The notes under the pieces: generated by a model | The model's database searches: none | What the model saw: the letters and a program-made list of their open reading frames with translations, nothing else | What the model was told of the DNA's origin: nothing | Shown: positions 8,981 to 16,283 of the stretch, in pieces | Position numbering within the stretch: position 1 is the stretch's first letter | Layout: the number at the start of each line of letters is the position of its first letter | Program-made: the position numbers and the translations under genes | Origin: Symplocastrum torsivum CPER-KK1 | GTDB taxonomy: Bacteria; Cyanobacteriota; Cyanobacteriia; Cyanobacteriales; Coleofasciculaceae | DNA: 64,000 nt | Reading direction: 5' to 3' | Assembly: GCA_019358875.1 (NCBI GenBank) | Contig: JAHHIF010000022.1 | Coordinates: 51,403-115,402 of the forward strand

Positions 8981-9070
8981 CTTTATATAAAATCTAAGCG
9001 CTTCCTTCTGTAATTACGTCAATAACGTAACAATATTAGCTAAATACAGTATCGCTGGTCACATTAATGA

Positions 9071-9087
9071 CTTGTAATTACTACAAG
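9071..9087. promoter_or_regulatory. Inverted repeat CTTGTA-N5-TACAAG
   Basis: Perfect 6-bp arms around ATTAC, 320 nt upstream of the second DUF4388 gene. It shares TGTAATTAC with a half-site near 9009 and resembles the palindrome at 9151. Confidence 0.35.
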
Positions 9088-9150
9088 ACAAAGCATCTAT
9101 TTTACATAAGTTAAATTTCATCAATATCCTGTTATTTTAACTACGCATTC

Positions 9151-9166
9151 TGTAATTGCAATTACA
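9151..9166. promoter_or_regulatory. 16-bp perfect palindrome TGTAATTGCAATTACA
   Basis: A perfect even palindrome 240 nt upstream of the second DUF4388 gene, sharing TGTAATT with the sites near 9009 and 9073. A set of related sites in one promoter region is typical of cooperative regulator binding; the regulator is unknown. Confidence 0.4.
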
Positions 9167-9408
9167 ACGGACTTCGCTAAGATAACTGAAACTTAATAAC
9201 GTTTACTTAGCAGGTCTCAAGGTATGCATCTGGATCTGGCGAACGAGCTACAGATTTCTATCGATAGATTGATTCAGGGGGTGTGGTAAGCAGTTTTACA
9301 ATAGATCCATGTTAAGGATTGTTAAGATGTTTCCAGTTTGCGTTGCATAGCTAGCTGAGTGCATCGTTGACTTCGCCCACTTGTTTTCTAGCCTCCCCTT
9401 AAACAACC

Positions 9409-10269
9409 ATGACCATTTCAGGTGCTCTATCCGACTTCTCACTACCAGAAATCTTTCAATTAATTGAGAAAGGACACAAAACTGGGTTGCTGACTCTTCG
9501 TGCTTTGCCAGATGCCCAAGATACGCAAGCACAGTATTTTTACATTTGGGTGCGCGAAGGTCGTATTGTCGCCGCAGCCAACCGCTTAGACCAGCAAGGT
9601 TTAGTTTCACTGATTGCACAACGCCAGTGGGTTAGCGATCGCGTTTTTGATAAACTTGTTCACTGGTGCTGTCCCATTAGTGAACCCTTGGGTATGTACC
9701 TCAAAGCTCAAGGCGTATTACAAGCCGAACAGCTTAAGCAGTTGTTCCAGATTCAGGTACTAAAGCAAGTCTGTGGCTTATTCCAACTCAAGGACGCTGA
9801 GTTTAAGTTTGAGCAGAATGTACACATACCACCGCGAGAGTTAACTGGCTTAAGTGTTCCAGCGACAGAGGCAGCACTGGTAGGACTGCGTGTGCTGCGT
9901 AACTGGGAAGCTTTAGCAGACAGACTGCCGGATGCAAACGAGGGTTTAGCGAGTACCATTGAGGGTCAACCCCATTATCGACTCAACGCTCAAGAGTGGC
10001 AAGTTTGGGAATACACGAAAGGTACAGTTTCGCTTTGGGTAATTGCTGAGCAACTGAGACTACCCGTTGAGACAGTTCAGCAGATTGCCTTCCGACTCAT
10101 CACACTGGGGATAGCTGAAGAAGTGCCTTTAGTGGTTAATACTAAAGTGAAACAAGCCGTTGAGCCACTCCCTTCACAGATTATTGATGAAGCTAAGCAA
10201 GAGAATGTTAGTAACTCTTTTGTACAAAATTTAGTGGGATTTTTGCGTAACAAAGTTCTAACACCGTAA
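9409..10269 (+). CDS. DUF4388 (PATAN) domain protein, paralogue
   Basis: A 286-residue paralogue of the protein at 7575-8438, similar along its whole length. It opens with FSLPEIFQLIEKGHKTGLL and has GRIVAAANRL, LTGLSVPATEAALVGLRVLR in the middle, and a C-terminal FVQNLVGFLRNK. The two genes probably arose by tandem duplication around the GTPase gene. The conserved tail after a variable linker suggests a binding motif shared by both. The ATG at 9409 fits the start of its paralogue. A 428-bp region with palindromes precedes it, so it may be expressed independently. Confidence 0.85.
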   Translation: MTISGALSDFSLPEIFQLIEKGHKTGLLTLRALPDAQDTQAQYFYIWVREGRIVAAANRLDQQGLVSLIAQRQWVSDRVFDKLVHWCCPISEPLGMYLKAQGVLQAEQLKQLFQIQVLKQVCGLFQLKDAEFKFEQNVHIPPRELTGLSVPATEAALVGLRVLRNWEALADRLPDANEGLASTIEGQPHYRLNAQEWQVWEYTKGTVSLWVIAEQLRLPVETVQQIAFRLITLGIAEEVPLVVNTKVKQAVEPLPSQIIDEAKQENVSNSFVQNLVGFLRNKVLTP

Positions 10270-10377
10270 AGTCTAAGTCGTTGTTGTTCATTGGTAACTC
10301 AAGTAGCAAGTTAGCCAACCTAAGCCTAACTTCTGGCAGCTATCACTTCACTTCTACGATACTTTAAGTCTCTTTTT

Positions 10378-10410
10378 CCCAATTCCCAATTCCCAATTCC
10401 CAATTCCCAA
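10378..10410 (+). repeat. CCCAATT heptamer tandem array
   Basis: About four and a half head-to-tail copies of the 7-bp unit CCCAATT, of the short-tandem-repeat class common in filamentous cyanobacteria. The reverse complement occurs at 14211-14239, on the other side of the efflux operon. Confidence 0.9.
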
Positions 10411-10477
10411 AAACTCAGAACCTTGTACCTTACCCTTCCTCACCCTTTAGGAGAACCGCTATATAAAGTTTCTGTTC

Positions 10478-11239
10478 TTAGGAAACAGCAACCTGAGTCA
10501 TTTCCTCTGGAGTGAGATGGGAATGTACTACTTCACCATCACGGAACCAGACAATGCGTCTCGTTAAACGTGCTACGTCTGGCTCGTGAGTTACCATAAC
10601 AACGGTAATGCCAGCTTGATTGAGTTCAGTAAAGATATCCATGACTTCAGCCGTCGTGTGAGAATCCAATGCTCCCGTTGGTTCATCGGCTAACAGTAAG
10701 ACAGGTCGATTCACGATCGCGCGTGCGATCGCAACTCGCTGCTGTTGTCCTCCAGAAAGTTGGTTGGGTCTATTTTTCATCCGGTTTTCCAAGCCAACTC
10801 GCTTCAAAGCCTGCATCGCGCGATCGCGTCGTTCACTAGCTGGAACTCCTGCATACACCATCGGTAACATCACATTTTCCAGCGCTGTTAATTGAGCCAA
10901 CAGGTGAAATTGCTGGAAGACAAAGCCAATTTTAAGATTACGAATCCCTGCTAAATCAGCATCTACTAACCGAGAAACATCCACGTTATCCAAGTAGTAA
11001 TGTCCTGATGTTGGTCGGTCAAGACAGCCGATAATATTCATTGCGGTAGACTTACCGGAACCCGAAGCTCCCATAATTGCACAGTACTCTCCCTGCTCAA
11101 CCACCAGGCTGACTCCGTTGAGGGCACGAACTTCCGTATTTCCGATGCCGTAAACCTTGGAAACGTTCTCAATACGGATGATTATTGGTTTCCTTCCAGG
11201 ACTGAAGTGGTCGGAGTAACGTTCAAGTTTATCTTGCAT
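10478..11239 (-). CDS. ABC transporter ATP-binding protein (MacB-type)
   Basis: A 253-residue ATPase of the LolD/MacB class that powers the adjacent FtsX-like permease. The Walker A motif GASGSGKST is at about residues 57-65, followed by a Q-loop (FVFQQFHLL), the signature LSGGQQQR, Walker B LLLADEPTGALD and an H-loop (VTHEP). It is the last gene of a three-gene operon, starting 3 nt after the permease stop. In classical MacB the ATPase and permease are fused; here they are separate, as in many cyanobacteria and Gram-positives. The substrate (peptide, lipid or drug) cannot be told. Confidence 0.92.
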   Translation of the reverse strand: MQDKLERYSDHFSPGRKPIIIRIENVSKVYGIGNTEVRALNGVSLVVEQGEYCAIMGASGSGKSTAMNIIGCLDRPTSGHYYLDNVDVSRLVDADLAGIRNLKIGFVFQQFHLLAQLTALENVMLPMVYAGVPASERRDRAMQALKRVGLENRMKNRPNQLSGGQQQRVAIARAIVNRPVLLLADEPTGALDSHTTAEVMDIFTELNQAGITVVMVTHEPDVARLTRRIVWFRDGEVVHSHLTPEEMTQVAVS

Positions 11240-11242
11240 AAT

Positions 11243-12550
11243 CTAAGAACTTCTAAGAGCAACAATCGGGTCAAGTTTCGCGGCTCGTTGCGCTGGCACT
11301 ACCCCAAAAAATAAGCCAATACCACCAGAAACCCCGACAGCCATCAGGATTGCCACAGGTGAAACACCCGCTTGCAACGGTGTCACAGCACCAACGAAGA
11401 GGACACCACCTACACCAATGAGTGTCCCCAGAACGCCACCTGCCGCTGAGAGAATCACAGCTTCAATCATGAACTGAACGAGAATATCTTGCTCTCTGGC
11501 ACCGATCGCTTTTCGCAAGCCTATTTCCTGGGTACGCTCGGTGACGGAGACAAGCATAATATTCATTACACCGATGCCTCCGACAAAAAGGGAAATCGCC
11601 GCAATCGCCGTCAGCATCAACGTTAATGCGCCCGTAATCGTGCCAACAATCTGTAAAAGGTCTTCCTGCGCTCTCACGGTAAAGTCATCTTCGCCAGTGA
11701 TTTTGTGCCGTAGCCGCAGCAAATTCTCAACCTGAAACCGAGCGGCAGTTGTGCTTTCAGGGTCTTTAGCGGAGATTGAGATGATACTGACTTCTAGCCC
11801 ATAAGGAGAAGTTTGTCCAACAATGCGATTCGCTAGTGTTGTGATTGGGACAAACACCGTGTCATCCTGATTGTCTCCTAGGAAAGAACCTTTCGATTCC
11901 ATGACACCGATGACCTGGAAGGAGACATTTTTAATTCGTAGCTGCTGACCAACCGGGTCAACATTACCAAACAGTCGCTCCGCAATATCTGGGCCCAAAG
12001 CGACAACTTGGTTATTTCGTCTCACATCTTGCTCGGAAATAAATCGTCCTTGGGCAACATCAAAGCTTCTAACTGAAAGATACTCTGGTGTCGTGCCGAC
12101 AACGGTCGTGCTAGTGTTTTTGTTGCGGTAAGTGATTAGCTGCCGAGAGCTGATCTGGGCAGCCACTTCTTTAACAGAAGGCACTTGAGTTGCGATCGCT
12201 TCTGCATCCTCTAGCACCAATGTCCTCGGCACCTCAAATGTTGTATTCCGGGTTTCTTGAGAGCCAGGAACAATAAATAAGACATTTGGACCAAGGGACT
12301 CAAATTGCTCAGAGGCTAACTTCTGCGCTCCCTGTCCAATCCCCACCATCGCAATTACAGAAGCATTGCCAATAATAATACCCAGCATCGTCAGACTGCT
12401 ACGAAGCTTATTCGCGACCAGCGTTGTCGCTGCCATCTTGACACTTTCAACAATGTCAATGCTTCTAGAGGGCGCAGTATATTGATAGCGTTGAGGCTTA
12501 TCCAAGGAAGTTGATTTCTGAGATTGGTCGTTCGGCTCCTCAAGCTTCAC
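11243..12550 (-). CDS. ABC transporter permease, MacB/FtsX family
   Basis: A 435-residue membrane protein with the MacB layout. One N-terminal transmembrane helix lies after a roughly 50-residue cytoplasmic part (KLRSSLTMLGIIIGNASVI). A large periplasmic domain of about 210 residues follows, then three C-terminal helices with ERTQEIGLRKAIGAREQDI between the first and second. It starts with GTG, which overlaps the last codon and stop of the adaptor gene, so the operon is translationally coupled. Together with the adaptor and ATPase it should form a tripartite-type export system across the cell envelope. Confidence 0.9.
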   Translation of the reverse strand: MKLEEPNDQSQKSTSLDKPQRYQYTAPSRSIDIVESVKMAATTLVANKLRSSLTMLGIIIGNASVIAMVGIGQGAQKLASEQFESLGPNVLFIVPGSQETRNTTFEVPRTLVLEDAEAIATQVPSVKEVAAQISSRQLITYRNKNTSTTVVGTTPEYLSVRSFDVAQGRFISEQDVRRNNQVVALGPDIAERLFGNVDPVGQQLRIKNVSFQVIGVMESKGSFLGDNQDDTVFVPITTLANRIVGQTSPYGLEVSIISISAKDPESTTAARFQVENLLRLRHKITGEDDFTVRAQEDLLQIVGTITGALTLMLTAIAAISLFVGGIGVMNIMLVSVTERTQEIGLRKAIGAREQDILVQFMIEAVILSAAGGVLGTLIGVGGVLFVGAVTPLQAGVSPVAILMAVGVSGGIGLFFGVVPAQRAAKLDPIVALRSS

Positions 12551-14025
12551 TCGTTATTCTCCTTTTTCCTACGGTCTTCGGGCAAATCAATAAACACCCG
12601 TTCGCCTTGCTTTAAACCATCCAGAATCTGAGTTTGGTTTTGAATCATTGACCCAATCGTCACGGGTTTAAACTTCGGTTTGTCATCTACGTCCGGCACC
12701 ATCACGCCAGTTTCACCGTCCTGAGTGACAATCGCCACAGTCGGTACAACCAGAGCATTACTCACCTGTTCACCCAAAAACGTCAAGTCAACATTCATCC
12801 CAGAGCGCAGTTCTTTTTGACCCGTTACCAGTGCTACCCGCACCTGAAAAGACGTGACATTTTGCTCAACCACCGCCTCCGGGGCAACCAGTTCCACCTG
12901 ACCCTGGAAAACTTTGTCAGGATAGGCATCTGCAACAACTTCTACCTTTTGTCCCGGTTTAATTTGCCCTACATCCACCTCTGGAACATTAGCAAGGATT
13001 TCCAAACCCCTTGCCAAGGCAACAATTGATGTTGAGGTTGCCGAAGCTGTGCTGGAGGCTGACGTAGTGGGCGTTACAAATGCGCCTTCTGTTGCATATT
13101 TCTGTGTGACAATCCCAGAAAATGGCGCACGAATCAGCGTATCCTGTAGTTGCACTTGCGCTGCTAGCACCTGCGCTTTTGCTGAATTCACAGCCGCTAC
13201 AAGCTGGGCAATTTCTTCAGGGCGGCTCCCACTCTGTAATTGCTCTACAGCAAAACGAGCTTCTTCTACCGAGGCTTCGAGCTGATTCACCTCTGGAGCA
13301 GTTTGACTTTGCACTTGCGCCAAGCGTTGTTCAGCTTCAAAGACTGCTGCCTGTGAACTTTGGGCTTCTGTGATTACCTCATCAAATTGGTCTTGTGAGA
13401 TAGCCCCCTGGTTAGCCAAAGAACGGTTGCGCTCTACCCGTGACAGTGCCAGAGCTAGCCTTGAGCGAGCTGTAGCGACTTGTGCCCTTGCCTGATCAAC
13501 TTCTGACGGGTTCCCAAGTTGTGCCTGGTTCAAACGAGCTTGAGCCTGTGCTAGACGTGCTTTAGCTTGGTCAATTTCTTGTGGACGACTGCCAGCTTGA
13601 GCCTCGGCAAGACGTGCTTGCGATTGATTTAGGTCAGCTTGAGCTTTTATATATTGCGCCTGAATCTCTGCATTTTCCATCAGCGCCAGTTTTTGCCCCT
13701 GCTGTACCTGATCTCCCTGTTCAACGAAGAGTTTTGCCAAACGACCTGATGTTTTGGGGCTAAGGTTGACACTTTGGATCGGCTTTACCGTACCACTTGC
13801 CGTGATTCGTACAGTCAGGTTTTGTGATTGCGTTGGCACCGTCATTTTATCAAGGTCAATTTTGGGAGTCCTGGTGTTAATGACGTATGCCCCCGCACCA
13901 CCAATTAGCAAAATGCCTGATGCAATTAGCCCCAGCAGCCAAGGGAGAGGTCGTTTGCCTTTACTGATGGGGGGAACTTCCATGGATGAGGTTTTTGAGT
14001 CAGGCTTTAATAAAGAAACAGGCAT
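12547..14025 (-). CDS. Periplasmic adaptor (membrane fusion) protein, MacA/HlyD family
   Basis: A 492-residue adaptor anchored by one N-terminal helix (LLGLIASGILLIGGAGAYVI). A biotinyl-lipoyl half-motif follows (GTVKPIQSVNLSPKTSGRLA), then a very long Ala/Gln-rich coiled-coil hairpin at about residues 110-300 with repeated QARLAQAQ-like blocks. The second lipoyl half is IRAPFSGIVTQKYATEGAFV, and beta-barrel domains end the protein. The long hairpin implies contact with a TolC-like outer-membrane channel, which is not in this window. First gene of the operon with the FtsX permease and ATPase; an N-terminal extension of about 28 residues precedes the anchor. Confidence 0.92.
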   Translation of the reverse strand: MPVSLLKPDSKTSSMEVPPISKGKRPLPWLLGLIASGILLIGGAGAYVINTRTPKIDLDKMTVPTQSQNLTVRITASGTVKPIQSVNLSPKTSGRLAKLFVEQGDQVQQGQKLALMENAEIQAQYIKAQADLNQSQARLAEAQAGSRPQEIDQAKARLAQAQARLNQAQLGNPSEVDQARAQVATARSRLALALSRVERNRSLANQGAISQDQFDEVITEAQSSQAAVFEAEQRLAQVQSQTAPEVNQLEASVEEARFAVEQLQSGSRPEEIAQLVAAVNSAKAQVLAAQVQLQDTLIRAPFSGIVTQKYATEGAFVTPTTSASSTASATSTSIVALARGLEILANVPEVDVGQIKPGQKVEVVADAYPDKVFQGQVELVAPEAVVEQNVTSFQVRVALVTGQKELRSGMNVDLTFLGEQVSNALVVPTVAIVTQDGETGVMVPDVDDKPKFKPVTIGSMIQNQTQILDGLKQGERVFIDLPEDRRKKENNE

Positions 14026-14210
14026 CAGTGGCTTTCTATGGAATCAGCTTGGCACTACCCGCAAGCGTCCAGTCTGTAAAGACATCCTCGTAAATAGAAA
14101 ACTTTTAGCATCCGACTGGCAACTCTCTTGCTTCTCTTCCATACTACCCATGTTGCTTGATCAACTTGTCTACCTGTACCGATCGCAGGTTGTAGGGAAT
14201 GCCGAATTAT

Positions 14211-14239
14211 GGGAATTGGGAATTGGGAATTGGGAATTG
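14211..14239 (+). repeat. GGGAATT heptamer tandem array (inverted copy)
   Basis: About four head-to-tail copies of the unit GGGAATT, the reverse complement of the array at 10378-10410. The two arrays bracket the efflux operon in opposite orientation. Confidence 0.9.
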
Positions 14240-14417
14240 AGGCAGTGACTCATTTTTCCCTCAAATAATTGGTTTTCTGGAATAGTGAATTGTAAAGTTT
14301 GGTTTGCCTGTATCTACTCCTGACTCCCGGTTTTGGTTAAAATCTCTGCAACAATCGCGCCAATTATGCGCTAACTTAGCTGAAGATTTGTTCCTTATTG
14401 TCTTTTGAGGCTGCACC

Positions 14418-15302
14418 GTGCCCAAACGTATTCCTTTATTTTCTATACTTGTTCTCCTGGGTTTACTGAGTGTGCAAGTGCCAGTTTCAGGACAGGCACT
14501 TTTACCCTACACCCTGCAACTCAATTCAGAAGAACTAGAACAGCAGGGCTTGAATCTCGCTCAGGATGCCGTTCAACTTGTGCGATTTCAGCAGTTTGAG
14601 TTGGCGCTACCGAGAGCGGAACTAGCGACTCAACTTGCCCCTAAGAGTTATCAAACCTGGTTTATCTTAGGAAGTTTGTATGTGCAGACTAAAGAGTTGG
14701 ATAAGGGGATTGATGCTTTACAACGGGCTAGATCCTTGGAACCGAATGAGGCAGGTATTTTATTCACTCTGGGTTCAGCACATTTCCAAAAAGCTCAGTA
14801 CACAACAGCGGTTGCTGAATTGGAAGCGGGGTTAAAGATTAAGCCTGATGTTCCTGAAGCGTTGTTTGACTTGGGTAATTCCTACTACATGCTCAAGCAG
14901 TTTCCCAAAGCGATCGCTCAATATGAAAAAGCTGTCTCCCTAGAAAAAAACTTCTGGCCAGCGCTGAATAATATTGGGCTGGTGAAGTACGAGCAAGGTG
15001 ATATCAGAGGGGCAATCAAACAATGGGAAGCGGCGATCGCAATTGATGATGAAGCGGCTGAACCCCAGTTGGCTATTGCTGTCGCGCTCTATGCCCAAGG
15101 TGACCAGGAAAAGGGACTCTCTCAAGGAGAAGCTGCCATTCGCCTGGACAGTCGTTATGCTGATTTAGAATTTCTCAAGGAAAATCTCTGGGGCGATCGC
15201 CTTCTGGCTGATACGAAGAAGTTCCTGGAAACTCCCCGAATCCAAGCTAGCATTGGCCCAAATCAAGGTTCACCTTCACGAGAAGAAATTTCTCCTCAGT
15301 AA
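14418..15302 (+). CDS. Secreted TPR-repeat protein
   Basis: A 294-residue protein with an N-terminal signal peptide (IPLFSILVLLGLLSVQVPVSG) followed by about five to six tetratricopeptide repeats from residue 40 to 250. Examples are AGILFTLGSAHFQKAQYTTA and PEALFDLGNSYYMLKQFPKA. TPR arrays are protein-binding scaffolds; the signal peptide places this one in the periplasm or thylakoid lumen. The GTG start is the first in-frame start and leaves a normal signal peptide. The C-terminal 30 residues are polar and unstructured. The partner is unknown. Confidence 0.8.
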   Translation: MPKRIPLFSILVLLGLLSVQVPVSGQALLPYTLQLNSEELEQQGLNLAQDAVQLVRFQQFELALPRAELATQLAPKSYQTWFILGSLYVQTKELDKGIDALQRARSLEPNEAGILFTLGSAHFQKAQYTTAVAELEAGLKIKPDVPEALFDLGNSYYMLKQFPKAIAQYEKAVSLEKNFWPALNNIGLVKYEQGDIRGAIKQWEAAIAIDDEAAEPQLAIAVALYAQGDQEKGLSQGEAAIRLDSRYADLEFLKENLWGDRLLADTKKFLETPRIQASIGPNQGSPSREEISPQ

Positions 15303-15745
15303 GGCTATTGACATTGAGACGGAATGCAAGGTGTCATAGTTTATTACTTCTGTCAAGGGGTTCTAGAGTCGCTCACAAAAATTCCCGGTGTGATAGTTGG
15401 CGCCGATTCACACCGGAAAGGTACAGCTACTATTGACACTCAGATTGCGATTGTTCTCACCTGCGAGCTTCTACCAGATATAGCAGTAGCCACGAATGTT
15501 AGGACATTAAGGGGAGAAGAGCGTTCCTTAACTAGAGCCGATTTGACCCAAAGCTGACCGCTGAAAGCTGACTGCTGATGGCTATACTGTTAAAATTCTT
15601 GCCTAACGCTCTCGCGTCTTGCCGAAATTGCGCTGTAGTAGTACATATGTACTTATAGATCCTGATTGGCAACTAGATTCTTAACTAGAGAGGATAGATA
15701 CATTAGCACGGGCATGAGTAAAATAGGCGTTCTGGGGCAAGAAAG
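15303..15745. other. Intergenic region, no gene supported
   Basis: A 77-codon open frame at 15324-15557 has no ribosome-binding site or recognisable content and ends in a low-complexity CTGACCGCTGAAAGCTGACTG tract similar to one near 52720. I consider the stretch non-coding. Confidence 0.5.
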
Positions 15746-16147
15746 TTATGGCTCTTTAGGCAGAAGGGCAAGAATTTGCTCGACAAACTGTTGATGATCA
15801 ACAACAGGTTTAGAGATGTAGCCATCAGCACCACTCTGCTTGAGGAAGTTTTCGCGATCGCCTTCCATCGCGTGAGCGGTAACCAGAATAATCGGTAGAT
15901 TGGATGTTTGAGTATCAGCTTTCAACATCTGTGTAATCTTAATACCGTCCACAGCTTTACCCCGGTAAACGCTGTGGGACAGGGAAACATCCATCAAGAT
16001 AATGTCAGCTGCGCCACTCTGGGCAATTTGCATAACCTCTTCTACATCTTCAGTATGCTTTACATCCAAGCCGCCCCGCTTGCTGAGAATCTTGGAAAAA
16101 ACGCGAGCATTAATTGGATCGTCTTCTACAATCAGAACGGTTTTCAT
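15746..16147 (-). CDS. Single-domain response regulator (CheY-like)
   Basis: A 133-residue receiver domain with no output domain. The acidic pair is in IVEDDPIN near residue 8, the phosphorylated Asp lies in IILMDVSL, the switch Thr in LVTAHAM, and the conserved Lys in GYISKPV. The open frame extends 46 codons further upstream, but the receiver fold begins exactly at MKTVLIVEDD, so the ATG at 16147 is the likely start. It is divergent from the topoisomerase gene with 136 bp between. No histidine kinase is nearby, so its partner is elsewhere in the genome. Confidence 0.88.
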   Translation of the reverse strand: MKTVLIVEDDPINARVFSKILSKRGGLDVKHTEDVEEVMQIAQSGAADIILMDVSLSHSVYRGKAVDGIKITQMLKADTQTSNLPIILVTAHAMEGDRENFLKQSGADGYISKPVVDHQQFVEQILALLPKEP

Positions 16148-16283
16148 GGGCGTTGCTTTGCTGAAAGTCGTCTTTTTCAAACAGTGCGATTTGATAATAA
16201 GTCTGACAGGGACTTTGTAATGTTGCCATCCTTGCGGACGATTCGTCATCACATTTTGGTCAGAACATAGGAAATTCCAACTC

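Larger units (their letters stand above)
8981..9408. other. AT-rich intergenic region with palindromes
   Basis: No gene is seen between the GTPase and the second DUF4388 gene. TGTAATT occurs three times (near 9009, 9073 and 9151), and two of the occurrences are in clean palindromes listed separately. The region is probably the promoter and control region of the gene at 9409. Confidence 0.5.

Noticed and set aside
15324..15557. 77-codon plus-strand frame after the TPR gene
   Set aside because: No ribosome-binding site, no recognisable content, ends in low-complexity DNA.
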